Both the position numbers and the translations under genes were made by a program. Shown here piece by piece: positions 10,926-22,475 of a stretch of DNA of 64,000 bases. Positions within the stretch are counted from its first letter, which is position 1, and each line of letters starts with the position of its first letter. The notes below the pieces were generated by a model. It was not told where the DNA came from, ran no database searches, and was given only the letters and a program-made list of their open reading frames with translations. Source of the stretch: Moniliophthora roreri (lineage: Eukaryota > Basidiomycota > Agaricomycetes > Agaricales > Marasmiaceae); contig LATX02000176.1 of assembly GCA_001466705.2 (NCBI GenBank), positions 62,001 through 126,000 of the forward strand, read 5' to 3'.

Positions 10926-11673
10926 CACTACATACAAGGTGTTCTTTTAACATGATTTTCTGATTGAGAAAACACTTAATCTTCTTGCAATGAAAATTTT
11001 CAAAAAAGCATTTATAGATTCTAAATTTCAATTGTGTCCTCTTAACAAGAATATGTCTGGAGGATGCTAAATTTTCAACAACAAAAGATATAGAATTTTC
11101 AAATGCTGAGAATTAATAGACAATACAATATATTAGAATAATTTTCATGCTGAGAAAATATTAAATTTTCTCTAGTTGAAGATCCTCAGAAAATGCTGAT
11201 AAGATAAGATAAAAATACCAAATCTTCTATTGTAGGAAAGTCAGAGAAAACACCTGGAAAACACTAGGAAAATGGTAGGAAAATCATGTGGAAATGCTAT
11301 ATTTTACAGTAGTTTTTAGATAGTTTTCATATAATTTTCCTCTTGTATTTAACATGTTTTCCTTGATTATAAAATTCAAAATTTTATATTTATTTTCTGA
11401 ATGTTTTCTCACTATTTTATAAGGCAGAAAATTTAGTATATTTGTAATTAGAAAATTAAAGAATAATTTTATAATTTTATTATCATCAAATTATTAAAAA
11501 ACACTGACTCTTCTGGAAATTAAAATCCAGAGTATGCTTGCTGTTTTCAATATGTGATGATAACTTGAAACTAATAGGATTTTCTGAGTGTTGTCTGGAA
11601 GTAAATATATAGCAGTATTCTGAGTGTATTTCCTTTGTATTAATAGCATGAAAAGAACACCTTGTACGTAGTG
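10926..11673 (-). mobile_element. CACTA-ended MITE, copy 1
   Basis: 748 bp, AT-rich, no coding capacity. Terminal inverted repeats start CACTACATACAAGGTGTTC and close with the complement ending GTAGTG. It lies reverse to copies 2, 3 and 5. The 3-bp flanks differ (TAA left, TGA right), and element B sequence from late RNase H to early integrase core is absent between the two sides. Confidence 0.85.
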
Positions 11674-12358
11674 TGAACAGCTCCCCAATTCCAATGGTCA
11701 CACATCTATCCTCGTCATCATTGATTGTGTGTCCAAACAAGCCATCTTCATTCCTCTTTCAAAAAAAATCACCTCTGAAACTCTCGCATGACTTTTTGTT
11801 ATCTATGTCTTCTCCAAGCATGGTGTTCCGAACCATGTTACCTCCAACTGCAGATCTGAATTTATTTTGTCCTTCAGCTGAAGCCTTGGACAAGCCTTGA
11901 ACATGAAGTTGCATTTCACTTCCGGTTATCACTCTAAAGCCGATAGACAGACCGAACGAGCAAACCAGACATTGGAACAGTATCTTTGGATGTACTGCAC
12001 TTACCAGCAGGACAACTGGGATGTCTTGTTACCCCTCATAGAGTTTGCTTACAACAATGCTCCTAACACTTCCACAGGTGTCTCTCCTTTCTTCACCAAT
12101 AAGGGATACCACCTGAATATCACAGTACACCTGGAATACCATCTTGCATCTCAGAAAGCTCACAACTATGTCAGCAACCTCAACGACATACACCAGTTCT
12201 TATGTGATGAGATCAAAGCTGCCCAAGAAGCTTACAAAACTATGGCTGACAATTGACGAAAGCCCACACCCAACTTCCAAGTTGGCCAGCAAGTCTACAT
12301 CCTAGCCAAGCACATTAAGATGACTCAGCTGATGAAGAAGCTTTCAGAGAAGTATTTA
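11674..12358 (+). pseudogene. pol: Integrase core of element B
   Basis: EQLPNSNGHTSILVIIDCVSKQAIFIPL carries the first catalytic Asp. KHGVPNHVTSNCRSEF is the second-Asp region with Asp changed to Asn. HSKADRQTERANQTLEQYLWMY carries the Glu, then DNWDVLLPLIEFAYNNAPNTSTGVSPFF. It stops at KLSEKYL where MITE 2 enters; GPYTIIAQLSS resumes at 19848. The N-terminal zinc domain is missing. Confidence 0.85.
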
Positions 12359-12439
12359 CACTACGTACAAGGTGTTCTTTTTATGCTATTAATACAAAAG
12401 AAATACACTCAGAATACTGCTATATATTTGCTTCCAGAC

Positions 12440-12821
12440 TGTTACAAACACAAACTTTTTCCTCGGACTTCATAGGACTTGTACTATCATATGACCGCGT
12501 TTATTCTTTTCTCTTCTATGACTTTCTATCTGACTCAATATGACTATAAAACGGCTCCGATGTAGTATTACTAAAGTGTTCTATCAAGTTCTATAATGTT
12601 CTAGTAGATACAAATGAGTAGACACATTGTACCTATTTAAGGGTTGCAGAACTGGGTCTAAGCTCTTCAGCTTGACCTGGTTAATCATAACTTGTGTTTG
12701 GCAGAACAGTTGGAACTTGGAACCTCAGAAACCTCTGAGCGAACTCGAAACTTGAACCTTGTCTTGACTCTACTGTGTTGGTATTGTTGAGTGTTGATGT
12801 TGCTGCACAAGTGACATAACA
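12440..12821 (+). repeat. 5' LTR of element C (382 bp)
   Basis: Starts TGTTAC and ends ATAACA. TATTTAAG at 12634-12641 is a TATA-like box, and TCAGCTTGACCT at 12667-12678 is about 33 nt downstream, where transcription should start. Confidence 0.95.
12634..12678 (+). promoter_or_regulatory. LTR promoter and self-primer of element C
   Basis: TATTTAAG is followed after about 25 nt by TCAGCTTGACCT. If transcription starts there, the first dozen nucleotides of the RNA are complementary to the primer site at 12824-12835. Confidence 0.6.
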
Positions 12822-12823
12822 TA

Positions 12824-12835
12824 AGGTCAAGCTGA
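12824..12835 (+). promoter_or_regulatory. Primer binding site of element C
   Basis: AGGTCAAGCTGA, two bases after the LTR, is the exact complement of the LTR sequence at 12667-12678. The two-base spacing is the same in A1 and A3. Confidence 0.75.
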
Positions 12836-12865
12836 TTCACACCGACCCATCGAGGTTTAGGCACC

Positions 12866-14201
12866 ACTCACCACGACACCCCCAAGGTCGCCGTTGACTG
12901 CGGAGGAGGAACAGAAAATCGACACAGACATCTCGTTGACAGAACAGCTAGCCAAGCTAGGGATCGGCATCCCAGGGAACCCTGCATCAACTTCGTGTAC
13001 AATTATAACCCGCCATCACTGGCAGACTGCCATCTAGCAGTTGAACGACTTGCTTGGGCCAGAAGAAACGACAGATACCAAAGAACAGACAGTCAAAGAG
13101 ACCAGGAACAACTCAACCCCAGAATCCATCGAAGAAGACTCACCTACAAACGAGAGCTCCGAAGCATCAGAAGCGAAGACCAAGAAATTACCTGACAACT
13201 CAACCAGCTCATCATTCTTCAGCGCTTACAAAGAAGAAGAAACGATGTCCGAAGGTGGCAGCTCAACCCTGAGACGTGGACTGAAGGAAGAGAAGAGCCA
13301 GACCCAGATGATGATCAAAATCTCGACCGCGGTTCTAGAAGAGATGGAAAAGAAGAAGAAGGAAAAGGAATCCAAAGTAGCGGCACCAGACCCTTTTGAA
13401 GGAGATAGAAAAGATATGAAGAGGTTCCTTATGGAAGTCGAAATCTATCTCCACATGCACTCCACTGATTATGACACAGATGAGAAAAAGTGTCTGTTTA
13501 TGCTGTCCTATCTCTGAGGACGAGAAACCCAATCATGGAAAAAGACCCAGACCAAAAAAATCTTCAACCACAAAAGCAAAGACCCGGAACTGACATTTGA
13601 CAAACTCAAAGATGAGTTCAAGAAACATTACCTACCAGCTGATATACAGGCTGAAGCACAGATCCGGATTGAAGAATCGAAAATGACTGAAAGAGCAGAC
13701 AATTACATAAACAATTTTCGAGTCATGGCTGATGAATCAGGATACGACGATCAAGCGCTCATCCACATTTTCTGAAAAGGCCTACTGAATTTGCTAGCCA
13801 CGAAAATCTTGAATCAGCCACAGGGGAGACCCTCCGACTTGGAAGGATGGTATGAAGCAGCCATCCAGTATGACGAACAATACAAGTACTATGAAGCAGT
13901 ACAAAAACTGAAACAGTTCAGAGTTGTTGACGAAAAGAAAAAGAAGGTTTTGATCAACTGGATAGGAACACAGTTGAATGAAGAGGAATGAAAGAAGTAT
14001 ATGGCAGACGGACGATGTTTCCGATGCGCCAAGCAAGGACACATGGCCAGAGATTGCCCCACAAAGCAAGGAGAAAAGAAAGAGGAAAGGAAGAAGCTAA
14101 GTGCCCGGGAAGCTTATGTAAAGATCCAGGCCATAGTGCGGGAACAGGAATCGGAACAACAAACTGAATTGTTGGACATTATGGAAGCAGAGGGTTTTTA
14201 A
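12866..14201 (+). pseudogene. gag: Gag of element C
   Basis: Homologous to A1 Gag: a degenerate N-terminus (TTPPRSPLTAEEEQ in frame before 13041), the capsid-like block FEGDRKDMKRFLMEVEIYL, ERADNYINNFRVMADESGYDD and LEGWYEAAIQYDEQYK, then the zinc knuckle CFRCAKQGHMARDC and C-terminus EAEGF-TAA. Three TGA codons (13515, about 13774, 13989) each stand where A1 has Lys/Arg or Arg; the latter two fit CGA to TGA. A TAG lies near 13036. Otherwise well preserved. Confidence 0.85.
14192..14198 (+). promoter_or_regulatory. -1 frameshift heptamer of element C
   Basis: GAG GGT TTT TAA in the gag frame contains GGGTTTT, with the stop codon directly following. The -1 frame reads through into protease. 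The following GC-rich sequence could form a stem, but I did not fold it. Confidence 0.75.
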
Positions 14202-14638
14202 AATGGCGGAAGAGGCCGATGCTCTCCCCACCACCACCAATTACTATCTCAAACATTGTATTAGCTAAGCAAAGCCAAAATTCTATGCATATCCCATTGT
14301 CTTACAACAACGAGATAGGAAAAGTCAGAACAAATGCGCTCCTAGACTCTGAAGCAGGAGGACTCTTCATAAGCCCAGAAAAGGCCACCCAGTTGGGGCT
14401 AAAACGGACACAATTACATCACAAGATCAAAGTATTCAATGTTGACGGCACTCCCAACAAAACGGCATGGATTACACAATCAGTAACAGCAAAATACGTC
14501 ATCGGAACTAAGGAAATGATGGACACCTTCCTGATCTCTGGATTAGGAAAGGAGGAAGTTATTTTAGGATTACCTTGGTTAAGGAAGTACAACCCTGACG
14601 TAGATTGGATCACAGGACATACCACCTTCCCAGAATGA
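14199..14638 (+). pseudogene. pol: Protease of element C pol
   Basis: Aspartic protease with ALLDSEAGGLFI (Asp kept, the following Gly replaced by Glu), VFNVDGTPNKTAWITQSV and EVILGLPWLRKYNPDVDWITG. The frame ends at TGA (14636) at the same site where A1 and A3 also have a stop after the conserved VDW-(I/V)TG. Confidence 0.85.
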
Positions 14639-15772
14639 AGATATGTAAAGATTCCTTGAGTCCGTGGAATTCTGGATTTCGAACCACCAGAAGAACTCCT
14701 TCGAAGGATAGACATCAGAGCTAAGTTGTCCACCTCTCAATGACTCAAACATGGTATTGAGCAACCGCCTAAGGACGCCCAGAGCACTATCCCCAGCTAC
14801 CTTGACGAGTACCGAGAACAGTTCAAAGATAAGGCAGCGGAACAATTTCCCATATCTCGGTCGTATGATCATGCGATTGAGCTCAAACCGGAATTCACAC
14901 CCAGAGATTGTAAGGTCTACTCCCTCACGGCACTGGAACAAGCCGAGCTGGACAGCTTCTTGGACGAGAACCTTCGGAAGGGATACATCCGGAAGTCCAA
15001 ATCTCCCATGGCGTCTCCGTTCTTCTTCGTAGGGAAAAAGAAGAAAGGAAAATTGCGACCGACGCAGGACTACTGGAGGCTAAATCACGGAACCATTAAG
15101 AATGCATACCCCTTACCTCTCATTTCAGATCTGATCGACAAATTGAAAGACGCCACCATCTTTTCGAAGTTAGACCCACGTAACGGGTATAACAACGTCC
15201 AAATTAAAGATGGAGATCAATGGAAGGCTGCATTCAAGACCAATAGAGGGCTATTTGAACCAACAGTAATGTTTTTCGGGCTCATGAACTCCCCAGCGAC
15301 TTTCCAAGCTTTCATGGACAACGTTCTGCAGGATTTCATGGCCGAAGGATGGTGCTTAGTCTACATGGACGACATTTTGATCTATTTGAACTCTGAAGGG
15401 GAACACCGTGACAGGACTAGAAGACTACTCCAACAACTAAAGGAACAGGATCTCTACCTTAAACCACATAAGTGCCGATTCGATGTCTGCAAAATAGATT
15501 TCTTGGGATTGATCATTAGACTGGGGCAAGTGTCTATGGACCCAGTAAAACTTTCGGGAATTAATGAATGGCCCACCCCAATGACAGTAACAGGGGTTCG
15601 GAGTTTTATGGGATTCACAAACTTTTATCAGAAGTTTATTGGAAACTATTCAGCAATCGCGAAGCCGCTGTATGATCTCACCAAGAAGGGGGTACCTTGC
15701 AAATGGACGGCAGCCTGCAAAGCAGCATTTACGACCCTGAAAAAGTGTTTCCAAAAGGAGCCAGTTCTATGA
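14639..15772 (+). pseudogene. pol: Reverse transcriptase of element C
   Basis: A linker with two TGA codons (about 14658, 14742) leads to [19 protein letters not shown] and a 270-codon open frame from 14960: [58 protein letters not shown], the intact catalytic [19 protein letters not shown] and [17 protein letters not shown]. It stops at TGA after KEPVL where A1/A2 read ILQMPDD. QDYWRLN has Trp for the usual Arg (CGG to TGG). Confidence 0.9.
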
Positions 15773-17932
15773 ATGCCAGACCTCAAAAGACCTTTCATCA
15801 TCGAAACAGATGCTTCCAAATGGGCATCCGGAGGAGTGCTCCAACAATTAGGACCTGATGGGGAATTGCACCCATGTGGTTACATCTCTCACACCCCTGA
15901 TGCGACAGAACGGAATTATGAGATTTACGATAGGGAACTATTCGCTATCGTTAGGGCGCTAGAAACATGGAGACATTACTTGATGGAAGGACCGCACCCA
16001 GTGACAGTTCTTTGTGATCACAAGAATCCCACTTACTTCCAGACAGCACAGAAATTGAATCAACAACAAGCAAGATGGAGTCTTATACTGTCACTTTTTG
16101 ATTTAAGATTGGTGCACGTTCCGGGACGGGAGATGGTTCAGTCTGACACACTGTCTCGATGGGAAGATCACATTCTGGACAAGGACAATGATAACAAGGA
16201 CATTGTGTTGTTACCAGAGCAATTATTCATCAACGTGGTTGATATGGAACTACAAGATAAGTTAAAAGTGTGGCTGGGAACAGATGACTTTCACAAAATG
16301 GCACTAGAAACATTGACAACTACGGGATTACCTCCGATCAAATCAGCACTGTCCAACTGGAAAGTTAATGACAGCTTGATCAGGTATAAGGGGAGGATAT
16401 ATGTACCGGATGACATCACATTGCGATGTGAGATTGTGAGAACAATTCACGAAGGCCAGCCGTTTGGACACCCAGGGCAATTTGGGACGGTAGACTTAGT
16501 GCAAAGGGACTATTGGTGGCTAGGAATGGCAAAATTCATCAAAATTTTCGTGGATGGATGTGCAGTATGTCAGCAGATGAAAATCAACATGCACCCCACG
16601 AAGGTAGGGATCCAGCTGATCGAAGGGACCCCAAACGCAACCCCATTCCAAGTAATTACTATGGATCTGGTGACAGACCTACCACTTTCAGACAGCTTCG
16701 ATACTATAATGGTCGTGGTAGACCATTCATCCTCGAAGGGGGCTATTTTTATCCCATGCACCAAGAAGTTGGATGCAACCCAAGCGGCAGAGCTTCTATT
16801 ACAGAATGTGTACAAACAATACAGACTCCCAGACAAGATCATATTGGATCAAGATCTGAGGTTTGCGGCAATGGTATTCCAGGAGACAATGAGGCTGTTA
16901 GGAGTAAAACACGTGATGAGTACCACTTATCACCCTCAAAGTGACGGAGAGACTGAAAGAGTCAACCAGAAGATGGAAATATACCTTAGAATGTTCTGCT
17001 TCAAAGAACAAACTGAGTGGAATTCATATCTTCACATGGCGGAGTTTGTGCATAACAACAGAACTCACTCAGTAACTAGGAACTCACCATTTTTCATGAT
17101 CATGGGATATCATCCTCGGCCCTTACCTACTGCCTTCGAAAAGACCTCCGTGCCATCGGTCAAGGAACGACTAAATAGACTCCGAAGACTGTGGGGAGAA
17201 GTCATGGGAATGATGGACATAGTGAGGCAGAAAATGATAGAAAGAGAAAAGAGGGGAATGGACAAATTCGAAGAAGGACAGAAGGTATGGCTAGAAGGGA
17301 AGAACCTGGACTTTGGGTACCCCAACAAGAAGCTCTCTCCAAAAAGAGAAGGACCCTTCGTTATCAAAAAGGTCATGGGGCCTGTGATGTACAAGTTAAA
17401 ACTCCCAGACCAATGGAGGATCCACCCCATTTTCCACGCTGGGCTGTTGAAGCCGTACAAAGAAACCGAGGCTCACGGACGGAACTTCGTGGAACCACCC
17501 CCAGACATAGTAGAAGGACATGAGGAGTTCGAAATCGAAGCGATCATAGGACACGACAACGCCCTTCGAAACACGTCTTTGGGCCAGCCCCACTTACAGT
17601 TCGCCATTGATGGTCTTATTCGTCTTCGGGCACAACGTGCCTCCCTCAATGCGATCATTGAGGAGACAAATGTATATGCGGCTAATTTGGCGTTCAATGC
17701 AACCACAAGTGGACCAGCCCCCCTCAGACTAGAGGGACCAATGACAGTACCATCTTTCCCTATTAACTCTGAACAATTGGAATTTCAACTTTATGCCCAA
17801 TTGTCTGGACTAGGTCCCCTCCCCATGGACATTTGCGATGCAAATCCAAATGATCCAGCATTCATACAAGCAACAGAGACATACAGAGCAAGGATCGGGG
17901 CAGCTGTGGAGCTTGCCTGCGATCAGAACTGA
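15773..17932 (+). CDS. pol: RNase H-integrase of element C, fused to ORF3
   Basis: 719 open codons, the longest in the window. RNase H: IIETDASKWASGGVL, NYEIYDRELFAIVRALE, LCDHKNPTYF. Integrase: H2C2 (IHEGQPFGHPG ... DGCAVCQQMK), core Asp residues in TMDLVTDLPL and ILDQDLRFAA (usual SDRDPRF; Arg to Gln by CpG change), Glu in HPQSDGETERVNQ, then GPFVIKKVMGPVMYKLKLP. At EFEIEAIIGH the chromodomain stops abruptly and joins DNALRN, which aligns with HYDENLM of ORF3. The rest is ORF3 N-terminal sequence ending DANPNDPAFIQATE. A deletion of chromodomain plus ORF3 start explains this. Confidence 0.9.
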   Translation: MPDLKRPFIIETDASKWASGGVLQQLGPDGELHPCGYISHTPDATERNYEIYDRELFAIVRALETWRHYLMEGPHPVTVLCDHKNPTYFQTAQKLNQQQARWSLILSLFDLRLVHVPGREMVQSDTLSRWEDHILDKDNDNKDIVLLPEQLFINVVDMELQDKLKVWLGTDDFHKMALETLTTTGLPPIKSALSNWKVNDSLIRYKGRIYVPDDITLRCEIVRTIHEGQPFGHPGQFGTVDLVQRDYWWLGMAKFIKIFVDGCAVCQQMKINMHPTKVGIQLIEGTPNATPFQVITMDLVTDLPLSDSFDTIMVVVDHSSSKGAIFIPCTKKLDATQAAELLLQNVYKQYRLPDKIILDQDLRFAAMVFQETMRLLGVKHVMSTTYHPQSDGETERVNQKMEIYLRMFCFKEQTEWNSYLHMAEFVHNNRTHSVTRNSPFFMIMGYHPRPLPTAFEKTSVPSVKERLNRLRRLWGEVMGMMDIVRQKMIEREKRGMDKFEEGQKVWLEGKNLDFGYPNKKLSPKREGPFVIKKVMGPVMYKLKLPDQWRIHPIFHAGLLKPYKETEAHGRNFVEPPPDIVEGHEEFEIEAIIGHDNALRNTSLGQPHLQFAIDGLIRLRAQRASLNAIIEETNVYAANLAFNATTSGPAPLRLEGPMTVPSFPINSEQLEFQLYAQLSGLGPLPMDICDANPNDPAFIQATETYRARIGAAVELACDQN

Positions 17933-18793
17933 CTTTGTCCCAGTCGTCCTGGAGCAGAGCCTATTCTACCTAGGCCGACTAGTCCCCCTGCCTTGGTCCC
18001 CAAGCTTGAGCCCCCCTCCAGTCCTGATTCCACCTCTGAGCTCACCTACCCCAGCCCAGATTCCTCCCCCCTTTACTGTCAGTCCATTGGTGTCGCAACA
18101 GCATCTCCCTCTCCCCCCGCCGAACCTAAGCCCGAGCCTACACCAACACCCTCCGTCTTTGACCCCTTCAACATCGACAACAAACCACTCGCCCCCCCCT
18201 CAGTACCTTTCTTGGCAAATGGACAATTCAACTCCACTTTCATCAGCATCCGAGACACTGTCAGAGCCAACCCAAGGATTCAGATCGACATGAGAGCATT
18301 TACCAACCCCCCGGCCCCCTATAACTACCTTGACAACATCAGCTTCAGTATGGGACGACGAGAACGTCTCTGAAACAGCAGAACAGGCCGAGAGGAGAGC
18401 CACACTAGAAGAGGTGCATGGGTTTCTTTGTGCCCTGTGTGCTGAGTAGTGTACCACCGCACCTGAAACTGTCTGAGCTACCGTTGCAAGAAGTGCAGAT
18501 TATTTGCACCTGGGCATATTCCTTGGCATTGCAATCTCCAACGAAGGCCACATCGATTTCCTCAAACAGACAATCCCGGGAGCACACGGCCTTCTAACTA
18601 CGATCTCTACAGGTGTGACTATGACGATGACCTCTATGGAGACAGAGAACAATGAGGGGACAGCTGCTGAAGAAGAAGAAGATCCAGACAATCTGGTACT
18701 GGTCTTTGTGGGACTGCCAGAAGGAGAACCAAGAGAAGTGACATTGCAGAATGGCAGAATGGTAACTGTGGTCAGAATGGGATCTGCCACATA
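17554..18793 (+). pseudogene. ORF3 of element C
   Basis: Continues in the integrase frame through MTVPSFPINSEQLEFQL and NPNDPAFIQA to a TGA (17930), then a Pro-rich linker (about 17950-18330) in the same frame. A frameshift near 18340 precedes the conserved C-terminal block: SVWDDENVSE, EEVHGFLCALCAE, ATVARSADYLHLGIFLGI, KQTIPGAHGLLTTI. This block matches A2 and A3 ORF3. No known domain recognised. Confidence 0.6.
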
Positions 18794-18805
18794 AAGAGAG
18801 GGCAG

Positions 18806-19187
18806 TGTTACAAACATGAACTTTTTCCTCGGACTTCGTAGGACTTGTACTATCATATGACCGCGTTTATTCTTTTCTCTTCTATGACTTTCTATCTGAC
18901 TCAATATGACTATAAAACGGCTCCGATGTAGTATTACTAAAGTGTTCTATCAAGTTCTATAACGTTCTAGTAGATACAAATGAGTAGACACATTGTACCT
19001 ATTTAAGGGTTGCAGAACTGGGTCTAAGCTCTTCAGCTTGACCTGGTTAATCATAACTTGTGTTTGGCAGAACAGTTGGAACTTGGAACCTCAGAAACCT
19101 CTGAGCGAACTCGAAACTTGAACCTTGTCTTGACTCTACTGTGTTGGTATTGTTGAGTGTTGATGTTGCTGCACAAGTGACATAACA
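18806..19187 (+). repeat. 3' LTR of element C (382 bp)
   Basis: Same length as the 5' LTR and about 99% identical. A purine run AAAGAGAGGGCAG (18793-18805) precedes it as the polypurine tract. Confidence 0.95.
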
Positions 19188-19847
19188 CAGACAACACTCA
19201 GAAAATTTCATTAGTTTCAAGTTATCATCACATATTGAAAACAGCAAGCATACTCTGGATTTTAATTTCCAGAAGAGTCTGTGTTTTTTGATAATTTTAT
19301 GATAATGAAATTATAGAATTATCCTTTAATTTTCTAATTACAGATATACTAAATTTTCTGCCTTATAAAATAGTGAGAAAACATTTAGAAAATAAATATA
19401 AGATTTTGAATTTTATATCAAAGGAAACATGTTAAATACAAAAGGAAAACTATATGAAAACTATCTAAGAACTGCTTTAAAATATAGTGTTTTCATATGA
19501 TTTTCCTACTATTTTCCTAGTGTTTTCTCTGACTTTCCCACAATAGAAAATGTGGAATTTTTATCTTATCTTATCAGCATTTTCTGAGCATTTTCAACCA
19601 GAGAAAATTTAATGTTTTCTCAGCATGGAAATTATTCTAATATATTGTATTATCTATTAATTCTCAGAATTTGAAAATTCTATATCTTTTGCTGCTGAAA
19701 ATTTAGTATTCTCCAGACATATTCTTGTTGAGAGGACACAATTGAAATTTAGAATTTATATATAGTTTTATAAAAATTCTCTTTGCAAGAAGATTAAGTA
19801 TTTTCTCAATCAGAATACCATGTTAAAAGAACACCTTGTATGTAGTG

Positions 19848-20213
19848 TTAGGTCCATATACAATCATTGCTCAACTGAGCTCTAACACCTTCACCATCCA
19901 ACTCCCTGACTACCTCTCTGGTATACACCCCATTTTCCATATATCCCAACTTGAACCCTTCCACCCTTCCAAAATACCTAACTGCACTGAACCCCCACCA
20001 CCTCCAATCAAGATTGATGACGAAGGTGAACCTCATTATGAGATATCCAAGATCTTAGACTCAAAGTTGGATTGGTGGTGTAAGTGTCAGTTATGGTACC
20101 TTGTGAAGTGGGCCAGCTATGAAGGTACAGACAAAGAAATCCAATGGGTTTCGGCCGAAGATTTAGACCTGGGTGAAGCACTTGATGATTTCCACTCCAA
20201 CCCCTCAACTTGA
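19848..20213 (+). pseudogene. pol: Integrase C-terminus and chromodomain of element B
   Basis: LGPYTIIAQLSSNTFTIQLP and GIHPIFHISQLEPF form the GPY/F-type module directly after MITE 2. Then PHYEISKILDSK, CQLWYLVKWASYEGTDKEIQW and the C-terminal helix EALDDFH make a chromodomain with Y, W and W in the cage positions. 125 codons are open to the natural stop. Confidence 0.9.
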
Positions 20214-20289
20214 CATAAACCTGGCCCTCTTGACAAACACAAGGCTGCACTTGCACAATACTCAGCGCTTTGGCCAATTGAACCTTGAG

Positions 20290-20319
20290 TTTCTTTTTCT
20301 TTTTCTTTTTCTTTTTCTT
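20290..20319. repeat. (TTTTTC)n microsatellite
   Basis: Five short C-separated T runs, just after the end of element B pol. Confidence 0.8.
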
Positions 20320-20472
20320 GCACCACACTTCTTGATCCAATGCATATAACTGATTATTTCTATTTTATTTTTACCAAGATAATTTTTGTTTACAATACTT
20401 CTATTTCCTCTATATTTGTGTCCATGTCCATGGTCCAAGAAACAAGAAATTCAGCTAACCCAATGAGCCCTT

Positions 20473-21842
<1,370 letters not shown>

Positions 21843-22018
21843 TCATGGGTTGGACTTCATGGGGGATTGCGATGGAGTCAAGGTCCTTTTGGTCTTCCCT
21901 TCTATATGTTTCCCTTTTCTGCAGCCATGTGACATTTTCCTTCCATTATCTTCCACATCATTCTTCTCTGTTGTTCCACTTATTTCCTTTTCTATAACGT
22001 TCCTCCAGGGTCAGAACC

Positions 22019-22032
22019 TAAAGGGGGGATAC
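22019..22032 (+). promoter_or_regulatory. Polypurine tract of element B
   Basis: AAAGGGGGGATAC directly before the TGTTA start of the LTR. Confidence 0.65.
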
Positions 22033-22475
22033 TGTTATGCCCATATGACTTGGCTCAGCCATAACTCATATGAGACCTGCTTACATGCCTCTTTCATCAT
22101 ATCCTACATGTTCCATTAATCTCTGCCATTGTACATCTTACAGCACATTTTCTTGTAGTGACATCTTGGTCACTGTCCTCATGGACTACATACGTTCTCC
22201 ACGATGTATTTTCTCCCAGTAGATATAAACTGCTGTATTCTATTAGTATACCCCAAGTGGAAAATTAACGTTGTTCTATGCTCCCCTCTTCTCTCCTCTA
22301 CTTCGCTCTCGATCTCACTTGTGCAGAGACCCTTCATCTCAGCCAAGTTCCATAGTTCAGTAGTGCTGTTGCCAACAGCTTCAGTGAACCCACCTCCTTC
22401 ATACAGTGATCCTCATATGGTACTCTCCTTGCCGTTCAGCTGTACTCATCCTTGTCTTCTTGCATAGTCCTAACA
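22033..22475 (+). repeat. 3' LTR of element B (443 bp)
   Basis: Starts TGTTATGCCC and ends CCTAACA, with TGTTA/TAACA inverted ends and a TATAAA box at about 22224. Followed by ATAGA, the presumed target duplication whose partner is off the window. No second copy is visible. Confidence 0.75.

Larger units (their letters stand above)
12440..19187 (+). mobile_element. Ty3/gypsy element C, family A, nearly full length
   Basis: Two 382-bp LTRs, primer site, gag, frameshift site, complete pol and ORF3, flanked by the 5-bp duplication CAGAC (12435-12439 and 19188-19192). The LTRs differ at four positions, all transitions explicable by CpG deamination at three sites, so insertion is relatively recent. 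Premature TGA codons and a deletion through the chromodomain make it non-autonomous. Confidence 0.95.
12359..19847 (+). mobile_element. CACTA-ended MITE, copy 2, split by element C
   Basis: Two parts, 12359-12439 and 19188-19847, make a 736-bp element once C and one copy of its target duplication are removed. It begins CACTACGTACAAGGTGTTC and ends GTAGTG. Flanks are TTA (12356-12358) and TTA (19848-19850), a clean 3-bp target duplication inside element B's codons for EKYLGPY. CACTA ends with a 3-bp duplication are the hallmark of the CACTA/EnSpm (CMC) superfamily. Confidence 0.9.

Noticed and set aside
12685..12867. Short frames inside A-family LTRs (also 19047-19247 and 39532-39774)
   Set aside because: They lie in LTR non-coding sequence and are not conserved between LTR copies.
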